DNA from: a bacterium
GTDB taxonomy: Bacteria; Planctomycetota; JAFGQW01
Assembly (NCBI GenBank): GCA_030426805.1
Contig: JAUHXU010000001.1
Coordinates: 1,452,861-1,516,860, forward strand
Direction: 5' to 3'
DNA: 64,000 nt
Position 1 is the stretch's first letter, and every line of letters starts with the position of its first letter. Positions 1 through 7,803 of the stretch are shown one piece after another. The notes beneath the pieces were generated by a model. It was not told the DNA's origin, did no database searches, and worked only from the letters and a program-made list of their open reading frames with translations. The translations under genes were made by a program, and so were the position numbers.

Positions 1-158
1 GAGTTGCGGATCTCGTCGACGATGCGGCGCGCCTCCGGGTCGGTGTCGAGGCGGGCTTCGATCGCGGCGCGCTCGGTCGCGAACGCGTCGTCGTCCAGTT
101 CGCCGAGCGCGTAGGCGGTCAGCATCGGATCGTCGTAGGCGTCGTGGTTCGCGGTCAT
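1..158 (-). CDS. N-terminal fragment of a probable anti-sigma/VWA-type partner of the adjacent ECF sigma factor
   Basis: Only the first 52 codons lie in the window; the gene runs off the left edge. The ATG (158-156) overlaps the TGA of the sigma-factor gene as ATGA, so the two are translationally coupled. The visible peptide contains LTAYALGELD followed by an acidic helix and ARRIVDEIR. This is the typical N-terminus of planctomycete proteins encoded just downstream of ECF sigma factors, which are often annotated as VWA-domain (YfbK-like) or zinc-finger-like anti-sigma proteins. The role as sigma-factor partner is inferred from this motif and the coupling. The domain that would decide between a VWA protein and a simple anti-sigma factor lies outside the window. 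Confidence 0.6.
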   Translation of the reverse strand, partial: MTANHDAYDDPMLTAYALGELDDDAFATERAAIEARLDTDPEARRIVDEIRN

Positions 159-739
159 GCAGCACCTCCTCGCTCGGTCGCTCGCTCCGTCGGGATCGCT
201 CCGGACCCCGCGCCCGGGATCCCGAGGTCGCGCAGGTCGCTGCGGCCGAAGTGGCGGCGCAACGTCTGCATCGCGTGGTGGACGAGCACGCCGACGTAGC
301 TGACGCTGTGCTCGGTGATGCGGCTGATCTCCTTGTAGGAGAGGCCCTCCTGGAACTTCAGCCGGATCACTTCCTGCTGCTTCTCCGGCAGCCCGGCGAC
401 GACGCGGATGACCGCGTCCCGCGCTTCGAGCTGCTCCACGGCCTGATCGGGCCCCGGCTCGGCGCTCGTGCGCGTGTCGATCGGGACGTTGTCCAGGGAC
501 TGCATTCGACTTTCCTTCCCCCGCACGTCGAGCGCGAGATTGCGGACCACGGTGAACAGCCACTCGGCGAGCCGCGGTTCGACCCGGGCTCGGTCCTGCT
601 TGGCCAGGCGGAGGAACGCTTCCTGGACGACGTCCCGCCCTCGCTCGACGTCGAGCAAGAGGCGACTGGCATAGCGGACGAGGCGCCGCTCGTAGCGGTC
701 CACCACGTCCCGAAACCAGATCCCGAAGTCGTCGGCCAT
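155..739 (-). CDS. RNA polymerase ECF-type sigma-70 factor
   Basis: A 194-aa protein with both domains of an ECF sigma factor. Sigma region 2 lies near residues 14-80 and includes the core-binding segment DVVQEAFLRL and the WLFTVVRNLALD helix. Region 4 (about 115-170) includes LPEKQQEVIRLKF and the HTH helix LSYKEISRIT. The ATG at 739 is preferred over an upstream in-frame start because GAGGAAC sits 6 nt before it and homology begins at once (MADDFGIWF). The partner gene starts inside its stop codon. The leader (740-910) is unusual: it holds an A/T-rich island (~800-825) and a REP element. The family is clear; the regulon and activating signal cannot be read from the sequence. Confidence 0.93.
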   Translation of the reverse strand: MADDFGIWFRDVVDRYERRLVRYASRLLLDVERGRDVVQEAFLRLAKQDRARVEPRLAEWLFTVVRNLALDVRGKESRMQSLDNVPIDTRTSAEPGPDQAVEQLEARDAVIRVVAGLPEKQQEVIRLKFQEGLSYKEISRITEHSVSYVGVLVHHAMQTLRRHFGRSDLRDLGIPGAGSGAIPTERATERGGAA

Positions 740-829
740 CCGCGTTCCTCTCGGTCCATTGCGCGCGTCGGACACACGACGCCACGCCGCGGGGCGAAGT
801 TTCTTATTCGAAAAGAGCATACCGCCGAC

Positions 830-932
830 CTCGCTGCAGCGAATCTGTCCCACTTCGCGCCAGATCAGCCGCAGCGACCCCTCGCTGGCCGCCATCTGTC
901 CCGTTTCGCGTCAGATCCGCGCCAGCGACGTG
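830..932 (+). repeat. REP-like double hairpin, copy A of family 1 (cognate to the RAYT at 911-1720)
   Basis: An element of about 103 bp made of two tandem hairpins in the same orientation. The first pairs TCGCTGC with GCAGCGA (outer stem) and ATCTG with CAGAT (inner stem). The second pairs TCGCTGG with CCAGCGA and again ATCTG with CAGAT. Both loops contain TCCC..TTCGCG. A near-identical copy in opposite orientation is at 3110-3212, with one internal mismatch seen. The element contains the stop codon of the adjacent transposase gene and sits in the leader of the sigma-factor gene. Confidence 0.85.
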
Positions 933-1720
933 AGAAAGCGCGGCTCGGCGATACAGCGAAGTGTCGCGCCGACCGCGCGCTCGTCGGCGACGCGCCGTCG
1001 CGCGCGATGTACCGTGCGCCGGGAGCACCCGACGAGCGTGGCGAGTTGACTGCTGTTGCTCCAGCCCAGACGCGCCGCAACCTGGATGAAGAGGTCGCGG
1101 GCCGCCGGAGTCGATCCGACGCGCACCGGATCGACCCGAAGCGCCGCCGCGACCGCCGCCCAGACCACATCGAGCGAGGGCGCGGTCGGCACGTTCGCGG
1201 CCGGCAGCGGCGTGCCGCCGACCCGGCACGAAGGGTCGGACGAGACGAACGTGTGCAGCCACTCCTCGAAGCCGCGCCGCGGCCATCCGAACGCGTCGGC
1301 GACCCGATCGACGGCGACCCACGGGCGTGCGACCGCGCCCATCACATCGCGATACGTCGAGTAGAGCGAAACGAGCGGATCGTCGACGAGGTCCGCGCGG
1401 CAGCCGTTCAGCGCGACGTAGCGGAACTGGTATCGAAGCTTCTGGCGGTCGGCGATGGGCTCGCGTAGCCGGACCGGCTGCCACGCCTGCGGTTGATCGC
1501 GGAAGCGGCGCGTGAACCGACCGAGCAGTGCGCCGACGCGCCGCGGGATCGTCGGCGACACCGGCACGATGAGGTGCGCGTGATTCGGCATCAGGCACGC
1601 CGCCAACGTGCCCGGGAACGAGCGCTCGAGCCCGCGCCACAACCAGCTCGCGTGCTCGGGTTCGAGAAGGTCGCGATGACCGGCGGTCCGGAATGTGACA
1701 TGGATCCACGGGGTCGCCAT
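911..1720 (-). CDS. REP-associated tyrosine transposase (RAYT, TnpA_REP/Y1 HUH family) with C-terminal HTH
   Basis: A 269-aa single-strand DNA nuclease of the IS200-like HUH superfamily. The metal-binding HUH motif is HAH at residues 47-49 in MPNHAHLI. The likely catalytic tyrosine is in YVALNGCRAD (about residue 101), the usual RAYT position. A C-terminal extension ends in a helix-turn-helix (LATLVGCSRRTV, about 226-237), probably for DNA recognition. RAYTs are domesticated enzymes that cut and move REP palindromes. The gene's stop codon lies inside a REP-like element (830-932), and an inverted copy lies 1.4 kb upstream beyond the next gene. The paralogue at 50028-50828 has the same layout with a different repeat family. 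Family assignment is strong; activity on these repeats is inferred. Confidence 0.9.
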   Translation of the reverse strand: MATPWIHVTFRTAGHRDLLEPEHASWLWRGLERSFPGTLAACLMPNHAHLIVPVSPTIPRRVGALLGRFTRRFRDQPQAWQPVRLREPIADRQKLRYQFRYVALNGCRADLVDDPLVSLYSTYRDVMGAVARPWVAVDRVADAFGWPRRGFEEWLHTFVSSDPSCRVGGTPLPAANVPTAPSLDVVWAAVAAALRVDPVRVGSTPAARDLFIQVAARLGWSNSSQLATLVGCSRRTVHRARRRVADERAVGATLRCIAEPRFLTSLARI

Positions 1721-1762
1721 GCCGTGTCAGTCGGCCGCGAGGCGAGAAAGTCGCAGCCTTTC

Positions 1763-3064
1763 TCACCGAGGCAATTCGATGACCTTCACCCACGAGTAAA
1801 GTTGGGCGGGGTCGGACGGCTGGTAATCCTGGACGAGCGTTTCGAGCGTCGGCTCCGCGAGTCCGGAGAACCGCACCCTGCCGTCGACTTCGATCGTGAC
1901 CGGCCGGTCGAGGTCGAGCAGCTTGTGGTTGAGGCGGAACATGAGTTGGGCGATCCCGCGCGTCGTCGCCGTGATCCGGTTGCGGTCCTTGTCGATCGTC
2001 GCGCGAAACCACGACGGTGTGCCGCCGGGCTCGGTCTTCCAAGCCGCAAGCCAGTACGACCGGTGTGTGTGCGTCTCCTTGACGCTCCAGTCGATCGTCG
2101 TCGGATACGGATTGCGCCGCGTCTCGAGGAACGCAGCGAGCGTCGCGTCGATCGGCGCGAACGCGTCGCGCTCAACGCCCGGGGGGACCGGGCGGTCGAG
2201 TTTCGCGACCGTGACGTCGCAGCCGGCAGCTCGGAGCTTGGTGGCGACGATGTCGGCGCGGACCGGATCGAGATCGGTCCCGGGGATGCCGATGAGCAGC
2301 ACGCTCGTATTCGAGAAGTCGTCGAATCGTGTCTCGGGCGGCGGCGCCGCGCCGCGGATGATCACGCCGGCGAACATCGTTCCGAGCTGCGAGTAGAGTC
2401 GCCACACGTCGGTCGCGGCGTCGCCGTAGCCGTCGAGGAACATCGCGTTGCGATCGAGCAGGTAGTCCTCGTTGACGTACGCCCCGAGGACGCTGAACGT
2501 GCGGTAGAGGCAGTCCCGTCGGCTCCAGGAGAACGGCTCGTCTCGTGGTGGCGCCTCCGGGGCGAAGAGCAGCGCCCGCGACTGCACGGCCGACGACGAG
2601 TAGAGCGCGCGAAGGAAATCCGCACCGCGCATCGTGCCGTCGAGCGGATGAAGGCACGTGACGACCGGGACCGGGTCGGTGCCGTCGTAGGTCGTCGGCG
2701 CGATCGTCTGGTACCGTACCTCGGCCTCCCGATCGAGCGCGCGCCATATCACGGCCTTCTGGTTCAGCCTCGATCCCGCGCGCCCCTCACGCTTCTGCAG
2801 CGCCGGGTGTGTGAACACGCGAGTCCACGAATCGACCGCCCGGATCGGCTTGCGCCCGGACGCCTCGATCGCGGTGATCTCTGCGTCGATCTGCGCGTGA
2901 AGGCGTCCGCGCTCTTCAAGCCGGTCGCTGTCGCGCAGTTCGCCGATCAGGCGCGCGAGTCTCGCGACTTCCTCGCGCGTGAACGCATCCGCTTGCACCG
3001 TGGCGATACGCCAGATCGCCACCCCGGTCAGCAGCAGGATCCCGCCGACGAGCCAAGCGCGCAT
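1763..3064 (-). CDS. Exported/membrane-anchored degenerate alpha/beta-hydrolase-like protein
   Basis: A 433-aa protein. The ATG at 3064 has AAGGAGG five bases upstream, which rules out the longer reading. Residues 1-20 (MRAWLVGGILLLTGVAIW) form a signal or anchor helix. The middle resembles secreted planctomycete esterase/depolymerase-type alpha/beta hydrolases: the nucleophile-elbow region reads MFLDGYGDAATD (about 208-219), aligning with FLTGHSMGGDATW of active members. The nucleophile serine is therefore missing. A C-terminal beta-rich segment (HTHRSYW to the end) matches the add-on domain those enzymes often carry. It lies between the RAYT and the second REP copy, so its upstream region is the repeat. 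A non-catalytic binding role is inferred; no specific function is recognised. Confidence 0.6.
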   Translation of the reverse strand: MRAWLVGGILLLTGVAIWRIATVQADAFTREEVARLARLIGELRDSDRLEERGRLHAQIDAEITAIEASGRKPIRAVDSWTRVFTHPALQKREGRAGSRLNQKAVIWRALDREAEVRYQTIAPTTYDGTDPVPVVTCLHPLDGTMRGADFLRALYSSSAVQSRALLFAPEAPPRDEPFSWSRRDCLYRTFSVLGAYVNEDYLLDRNAMFLDGYGDAATDVWRLYSQLGTMFAGVIIRGAAPPPETRFDDFSNTSVLLIGIPGTDLDPVRADIVATKLRAAGCDVTVAKLDRPVPPGVERDAFAPIDATLAAFLETRRNPYPTTIDWSVKETHTHRSYWLAAWKTEPGGTPSWFRATIDKDRNRITATTRGIAQLMFRLNHKLLDLDRPVTIEVDGRVRFSGLAEPTLETLVQDYQPSDPAQLYSWVKVIELPR

Positions 3065-3109
3065 GCGAACCTCCTTCGGGGCGGCGCCCGTAGGACGATA
3101 CCCGGCCGC

Positions 3110-3212
3110 CACGTCGCTGGCGCGGATCTGACGCGAAACGGGACAGATGGCGTCCAGCGAGGGGTCGCTGCGGCTGATCTGGCGCGAAGTGGGACAGATT
3201 CGCTGCAGCGAG
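3110..3212 (-). repeat. REP-like double hairpin, copy B of family 1 (inverted relative to 830-932)
   Basis: This is the reverse complement of the element at 830-932, with one internal substitution seen (CGCTGGACGCC against CGCTGGCCGCC). The same two nested hairpins are kept (outer stems TCGCTGG/CCAGCGA and TCGCTGC/GCAGCGA; inner stems ATCTG/CAGAT). It fills the space between the methyltransferase stop (3218) and the start region of the hydrolase-like gene (3064). Together the two copies frame a 2.2-kb segment carrying the RAYT and the hydrolase-like gene. No target-site duplication is visible. Confidence 0.85.
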
Positions 3213-3217
3213 TTTCG

Positions 3218-3847
3218 TCAGGCGCCGGTGCCGGGGGCGTAGAGCGGGATGTAGTAGCGCTTGGCGTTGTGGTAGTCGTTCGGGTCGGGGTTCACCGGCA
3301 CCTCGACGTACGTGCAGTCGAGGCCGTGCTTGTTCCGGGGCTTCGCGAGTTGGTTGTAGAACGTGAACTTGCCCCCCGGCTTGAGCCAACCATCGACGCC
3401 CGCGAAAAAGTCCCGCTCGTGCGGATCCTCGTACGGGTCGTACCAGATGCCGTCGTAGCGCTCGAAGTCGCCGCGGCGCTCGAACCACTCGCCTTCGAGG
3501 ATCTTCACGCTCGGCCGATCCTTCGCCCATTCGCGCAGCCGCACGAGCACGTCCGGATGGCACTCCGCAATCGTGTGCGACCGGGGCTTCATCGCCTGGA
3601 TGCACGTCGCCGAAATCGCCATGCCGAAACCGATCTCGAGCACGTCGGCACCCTCGAACGTCACGAGTTCGACGTGCTTGCGCATGATGTCCCGCTCCCA
3701 GTCCATCATGACGGCGTAGCCATACTCGTCGACGATCGCCGAATCCGTGAACGTCAGCGAGCGATCGCGGAAGCGCTTGCTCTTGACACCGAACAGCTTG
3801 CGCATCGCCGCACGGACGTGCGGCTGCAGCTTGCGCGCTTTGACCAT
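3218..3847 (-). CDS. Guanidinoacetate N-methyltransferase/RMT2-like SAM methyltransferase
   Basis: A 209-aa class I SAM-dependent methyltransferase. Its landmarks follow the guanidinoacetate methyltransferase (GAMT)/arginine methyltransferase-2 family rather than a generic methylase: VMMDWE (47-51) before the fold, the SAM loop LEIGFGMAISA (70-80), the acidic strand end IAECHPD (93-99), and IWYDPYED (134-141), where GAMT has an acidic catalytic loop of the form LYDTYP. GAMT makes creatine from guanidinoacetate; bacterial homologues are uncommon and their substrates mostly unknown. GAGGA stands before the ATG. A candidate promoter is at 3891-3920. It stands alone between the REP copy and the metal-ATPase operon. 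The fold is certain, the family likely, the substrate unproven. Confidence 0.75.
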   Translation of the reverse strand: MVKARKLQPHVRAAMRKLFGVKSKRFRDRSLTFTDSAIVDEYGYAVMMDWERDIMRKHVELVTFEGADVLEIGFGMAISATCIQAMKPRSHTIAECHPDVLVRLREWAKDRPSVKILEGEWFERRGDFERYDGIWYDPYEDPHERDFFAGVDGWLKPGGKFTFYNQLAKPRNKHGLDCTYVEVPVNPDPNDYHNAKRYYIPLYAPGTGA

Positions 3848-3890
3848 CTTCCTCGTCCCCTCGATCGCCCTCCCGCCGCGCGACGGCGCG

Positions 3891-3920
3891 AGAATACTCC
3901 GAGTCGGCCGGCGAGATCAA
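3891..3920 (-). promoter_or_regulatory. Candidate sigma-70-type promoter for the methyltransferase gene
   Basis: On the minus strand TTGATC (3920-3915) is followed after 18 bp by TATTCT (3896-3891). Each hexamer matches 4 of 6 consensus positions. It lies 44 bp upstream of the ATG, in a 129-bp gap with no other feature. Inference only. Confidence 0.35.
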
Positions 3921-3976
3921 CCTGTAGCGAGTCGCCGAGGCCGCGTCTCGATTCGGTCAACGGGGCGATCCGAGCG

Positions 3977-5866
3977 TCAATCGCGCAGAAGGCGGGCGCT
4001 GTTGAAGATCACCGCGAACGTGCCGACGTTGTGGACGGCGGCGCCGATGATCGGGCTGATCAAGCCGAAGGACGCGAGGGCCATCATGCCGAGGCTCGAG
4101 AAGATCGCGATGAACACGTTCTGGTGGATGTTCGCACGCGTGCGGCGGCTGAGGCGGACCATCTCGGGCAGGCGGCCGAGTTCGTTCGTCATCAGTGCGA
4201 CGTCGGCGCTCTCGACGGCGACCGCCGAACCGATCGCCCCCATCGCGACGCCGACGTCCGCCTCGGCGAGTGCGAGTGCGTCGTTGACGCCGTCGCCGAC
4301 CATCATCACGCGGCGTCCGTTCCCGTGCTCCTCGCGCACGAGTTCGAGCTTCCGCTCGGGGAGGCACTCCGCCTCGACGCGGTCGAGTTCGAGCCCGACC
4401 GCGACCGCCTCGGCCACCTCCCGGCGATCGCCGGTGACGAGCAGCGCGCGCCGAACGTCGAGCGCGCGCAGCGCCGCGAGCGCATCGGCCGCACTGGCCC
4501 GCGGCGTGTCGGCGAGCAGCAGCACGCCTTCCGCGCGCCGATCGCGCGCGACGTACACGACCGGGCCGACGTGGTCCGGCAGCGCCGGCGTCTCGATGCC
4601 GGTCTCGTCGAGCCAGCGCTTGGACCCGATCCGCACCTCGCGCCCGCCGATGCGTCCGACGAGCCCGCGGCCGTGGATTTCCTCGACGCCCTCGGCCGGA
4701 ACGACCTCGAGCGCTTCGGCGCGCCCGACCACCGCGCGCGACACCGGATGGCGCGACGCGTGCGCCACGGCCGCGGCGTCGCGCAGCAGGTCGTCGTCCG
4801 CGACGCCGTTGAACGACGACACGCCGACGACCTCGAGTTCGCCGACGGTGATCGTCCCGGTCTTGTCGAGCACGAGCGTGTCGACGTCGCCGGCCGCTTC
4901 GAGGAAGCGCGTGTTCTTGATCAGGATGCCGAGCCGCGCCGCGACCGCGAGCGCCGCGGTCATCGCGGCCGGACTCGCGACGACGAGCGCGCATGGACAG
5001 CTCACGACGAGGATCGTCACCGCGCGACTCAACTCGCCGGTGAACACGAGGACCGCCGCCGCGAGCACGAGCACCGCCGGCAGATAGAACGCCGCGTATT
5101 TCTCGATCACCTTCATGATCGGCGTGCGCGCGTGCTCCGCCTGGTGCAACAGGTCGACGATCCGCCCGAGCGCGCTCTTCTCGGCGACGCCGGTCACCTC
5201 GACGTCGACGAGCCCGGACAGGTTGATCGTGCCGGCATACACCTCGGCGCCCGCCGACACTTCGACCGCGACCGACTCGCCGGTCATGCTGCTCTGATCG
5301 ACCGCGGACACACCGGTCCGGACGACGCCGTCGGCCGGGAACACCTCGCCCGGTCGCACGACGAGCACGTCACCCGGCGCGAGCGCCGTCGCGTCGACAC
5401 GCTCTTCGCGCGCGGTCCCGTCCTCGTCGCGGGTGCGTCGGAACGCGTGGTTGGGCGTCAGCTTCTTCAGCCCTTCGATCGCCGCCCGTGCCCCGCGGAT
5501 GCTCCGGTCCTCGAGCGCGTGGCCGATCGCGAGCAGCAGCGGAATCAGAATCGCGGTCTCGAACTCGCCGGCCGCGAGCGACGCGAGCAGCGCGAGCCCG
5601 ACGAGCTGTTCGAGCGTCGCCCGCTCGTCGCGCCGGAGGAAGGCGCGCAATCCTTCGACGATCACCGGCGCGCACGCGACGAGCGCACCGAGCGCGAGGA
5701 TCAACGACGCGATCGCCCGCATGTCGGGAAACAGTGCCCGATGCACGAGCCCGGCGACGAGCATCGCCGCGGCGAACAGCATCCCGCCGATGCGCAACGC
5801 GATCCGACGTCGGTCGGCCGCGGTCATCTCGGTCTCGAGGTGGTGGTGCAGGCAGGGTCCGTGCAT
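3977..5866 (-). CDS. P1B-type heavy-metal-translocating ATPase
   Basis: A 629-aa inner-membrane ATP-driven transition-metal pump. Visible signatures are the membrane CPC motif (SCPCALVVASP, about 288), the phosphorylation loop DKTGTIT (about 332), the P1B marker SRHPVSRA, and the hinge GDGVNDALAL (about 522). The last membrane helix ends HNVGT..NSARLL. A short N-terminal segment, MHGPCLHHHLE, is rich in Cys and His in place of a full HMA domain. The ATG at 5866 is chosen because it follows the upstream stop by 2 bp and opens this metal-binding tail; a longer reading would overlap that gene by 57 bp. CPC with a histidine-bearing last helix fits Zn/Cd/Co-type exporters better than copper ATPases, but I cannot fix the metal. 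It is the last gene of an operon with three SPFH proteins. Confidence 0.92.
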   Translation of the reverse strand: MHGPCLHHHLETEMTAADRRRIALRIGGMLFAAAMLVAGLVHRALFPDMRAIASLILALGALVACAPVIVEGLRAFLRRDERATLEQLVGLALLASLAAGEFETAILIPLLLAIGHALEDRSIRGARAAIEGLKKLTPNHAFRRTRDEDGTAREERVDATALAPGDVLVVRPGEVFPADGVVRTGVSAVDQSSMTGESVAVEVSAGAEVYAGTINLSGLVDVEVTGVAEKSALGRIVDLLHQAEHARTPIMKVIEKYAAFYLPAVLVLAAAVLVFTGELSRAVTILVVSCPCALVVASPAAMTAALAVAARLGILIKNTRFLEAAGDVDTLVLDKTGTITVGELEVVGVSSFNGVADDDLLRDAAAVAHASRHPVSRAVVGRAEALEVVPAEGVEEIHGRGLVGRIGGREVRIGSKRWLDETGIETPALPDHVGPVVYVARDRRAEGVLLLADTPRASAADALAALRALDVRRALLVTGDRREVAEAVAVGLELDRVEAECLPERKLELVREEHGNGRRVMMVGDGVNDALALAEADVGVAMGAIGSAVAVESADVALMTNELGRLPEMVRLSRRTRANIHQNVFIAIFSSLGMMALASFGLISPIIGAAVHNVGTFAVIFNSARLLRD

Positions 5867-5868
5867 CG

Positions 5869-6867
5869 CTACCCGTCCCGCCGCGGCTCGTCGACGACCG
5901 CGCCGCCGCCGATCCAGAGGTTCCACGGCGTGTCACCCGGCACGACGTGCCGTGCACCGATCCGCGACAGGATCTCCCCGACACCCTCGCGATACAGCCG
6001 TTGCCAAACGACGGCCGGGTCGCGGCGGTACTCCCCCAGCAGTGCGAGGAACGCCTTCGTCTCACTCTCGGCGGTCGCGACGTCGTCGAGCGCATCGCCC
6101 TCGGCCTCGGCGACGAGCGCGTCACGCTCGCTCTCGGCACGGGCCAACGCCTCGGCCGCCTGCGCGTGCGCTTCCTCGAGCTTCGTCTTCGCGACACTCG
6201 ACGCGTTCTGCACGTCGGCGAAGTAGCGAGCGATCTGCGGCGGCGGCTGCAACGACACGAACTCGATGCGCACGAGTTGCACCCATTGCCCGTCGCCGTC
6301 GAGCCGCGACTGCGCGCGGGTGCGTGCCGCAACCGCGAGCTCGCGCTTGCGCTCGGAGAGCACCGCATCGACGTCCATCTCGGCGATCGTCCGCACGAGC
6401 GCCGCGGTGACCGCATCGCGAACGACCGCCTCGGGGTCGGCGATACGCAGCGCCCACCGGACCGGGTCCACGATCTGGTACTTCAGCAGCACGTCCGGCT
6501 GAATCACGTTGTGATCACCGGTGATCGCGTAGCCGTCCCGCGTGATGTCGACCTCGCGAAACGCGAGCGCACCGCTCGCGCGCAGGCCGTCGACCTTCAT
6601 CTCGCGGACCCGCTTGACCGGCACGCGCACGATCTCGTCGATCAGATAGGGAAACGACACGAGTAGCCCCGGGGGATGCACCTGATCCGCCGCGGTCTCG
6701 CCGGTCAACTCGCCGAACCGCAGCCGCAGCGCGACCTCGTCGGGACCGACGATCGTGACACCGGACGCGAACACGAGGAGCACCGCGAGCCAGGCCCCCC
6801 ATCGAAAGAGGCGGCTCGCGGCGTTCAGTCCCTCGACGAGGGGATGGGTGCGCGGGTCGTCGACCAC
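5869..6867 (-). CDS. SPFH/band-7 protein, HflK-like
   Basis: A 332-aa membrane protein with one N-terminal helix (about 22-42, WGAWLAVLLVFASGVTIV) followed by an SPFH/band-7 domain. The domain starts with IVGPDEVALRLRFGEL, contains FPYLIDEIVRVPVKRV and continues to a long Ala/Glu-rich coiled coil (about 215-275). HflK and HflC form a periplasmic cage around the membrane protease FtsH and tune its access to substrates. The order here is a large HflK-like protein, an HflC-like protein, this second HflK-like protein, then the metal ATPase, each separated by 2-4 bp. This suggests one complex or at least one regulated unit. The paralogue type (HflK against HflC) is judged by similarity of the N-terminal strand only. 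Confidence 0.8.
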   Translation of the reverse strand: MVDDPRTHPLVEGLNAASRLFRWGAWLAVLLVFASGVTIVGPDEVALRLRFGELTGETAADQVHPPGLLVSFPYLIDEIVRVPVKRVREMKVDGLRASGALAFREVDITRDGYAITGDHNVIQPDVLLKYQIVDPVRWALRIADPEAVVRDAVTAALVRTIAEMDVDAVLSERKRELAVAARTRAQSRLDGDGQWVQLVRIEFVSLQPPPQIARYFADVQNASSVAKTKLEEAHAQAAEALARAESERDALVAEAEGDALDDVATAESETKAFLALLGEYRRDPAVVWQRLYREGVGEILSRIGARHVVPGDTPWNLWIGGGAVVDEPRRDG

Positions 6868-6869
6868 GA

Positions 6870-7799
6870 CTACCGCTTCTCCTTCGTGTCCGTCGGCTGC
6901 GACGGCGCGGCCGACGGCGTCGGCACCGGCATCCGCAACGCGTCGAACGGCGGCAGATCGAGCGGCGCGACGAGCGTCGCCTTCTCGCCCAGCGCGTCGC
7001 GCGCCGCCTGCAACCGCGCCCAGAACCCGTAGAACGTCGGGTCCTGTGCGTGTGCCTCGCGGTAGATTCGCTCGGCCTCGGCACGCCCCTTCGCCCGGAT
7101 GGTCGCCGCTTCGATCCGCCCCGCGGCTTGCAGTTCGTTGACGCGGCGCTCGGTGTCGGTCCGCGTCTTGCTCGCCGTCTTCTCCCCGGCCGCCCGGATC
7201 TCGCTCGCGGCACGGCTGCGCTCGGCCCGGATGCGCGAGAAGATCTCCGGCGTATTCTCCGCCGGCAGACCGAGTTGCTTGAGGCCGATGCGCTCCACCG
7301 CGATCCCGAACCGCTCGCGCGCGGTCGCCGCGACCTGCGCGAGCACGTCACGCTCGACGTCGTCGATGCGGATCTTCGCCGGATCGGTGTTCACGAGCGC
7401 CGACAGGTCGACCGTGCCGACGACCGCGTTCGTCGCGTCGGTCACCAAGCCGTCGAGCCGGGCCCCACCGGTGTCGATGTCGCCCATCGCCTCGAGGAAG
7501 CGGAGCGGATCGTCGATCGCCCACGTCACGTAGGTGCGGAGCACGACGTTCTTCTGGTCGCGGGTCAGCGTCTCGGAGTAGCGCGGGCTGAGCACCTGGC
7601 GTCGGCCGTCGAGACGGTGTGCTTCCTCGATCGGCCACGGCAGCTTGAAGTGCAGTCCGGCCTCGCGGTGCGTCACACGCGGAGCACCGAGGCGGGTCAC
7701 GACGGCGACGTCGCCCTCGCGGACCTGAAAGCAGACGCTCGACGCGATCACGCCCAAGACGACGAGGATCGCGATCGGCCAGCGCAGTCGTGTCAACAC
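6870..7799 (-). CDS. hflC: HflC-like protease modulator (SPFH/band-7)
   Basis: A 309-aa protein with an N-terminal membrane anchor (about 7-25, WPIAILVVLGVIASSVCF) and an SPFH domain in HflC order. VREGDVAVVTRLGAPR is followed by GLHFKLPWPIEEAHRLDGR, the DQKNVVLRTYVTWAIDDP segment, and the FGIAVERIGLKQLGLP signature near residue 165. A charged coiled coil (about 185-240) with AAGRIEAATIRAKGRAEAERI follows. In the family, HflC pairs with HflK on the periplasmic face of FtsH. Its position between two HflK-like genes, 2-4 bp from each, supports a heteromeric assembly. The C-terminal tail is Pro/Thr-rich and ends KEKR. FtsH itself is not in this window. Confidence 0.83.
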   Translation of the reverse strand: MLTRLRWPIAILVVLGVIASSVCFQVREGDVAVVTRLGAPRVTHREAGLHFKLPWPIEEAHRLDGRRQVLSPRYSETLTRDQKNVVLRTYVTWAIDDPLRFLEAMGDIDTGGARLDGLVTDATNAVVGTVDLSALVNTDPAKIRIDDVERDVLAQVAATARERFGIAVERIGLKQLGLPAENTPEIFSRIRAERSRAASEIRAAGEKTASKTRTDTERRVNELQAAGRIEAATIRAKGRAEAERIYREAHAQDPTFYGFWARLQAARDALGEKATLVAPLDLPPFDALRMPVPTPSAAPSQPTDTKEKR

Positions 7800-7803
7800 G
7801 TCG

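Noticed and set aside
830..3212. Inverted repeats as ends of an ordinary composite transposon or IS
   Set aside because: No target-site duplication, internal double-hairpin structure, and the RAYT family does not use terminal inverted repeats of this kind. REP elements are the better reading.
1493..6226. Plus-strand open frame of 1577 codons
   Set aside because: It runs antisense through the RAYT, methyltransferase and metal-ATPase genes, has no domain and is Arg/Asp-rich low complexity. It is a shadow of GC-biased codon use.
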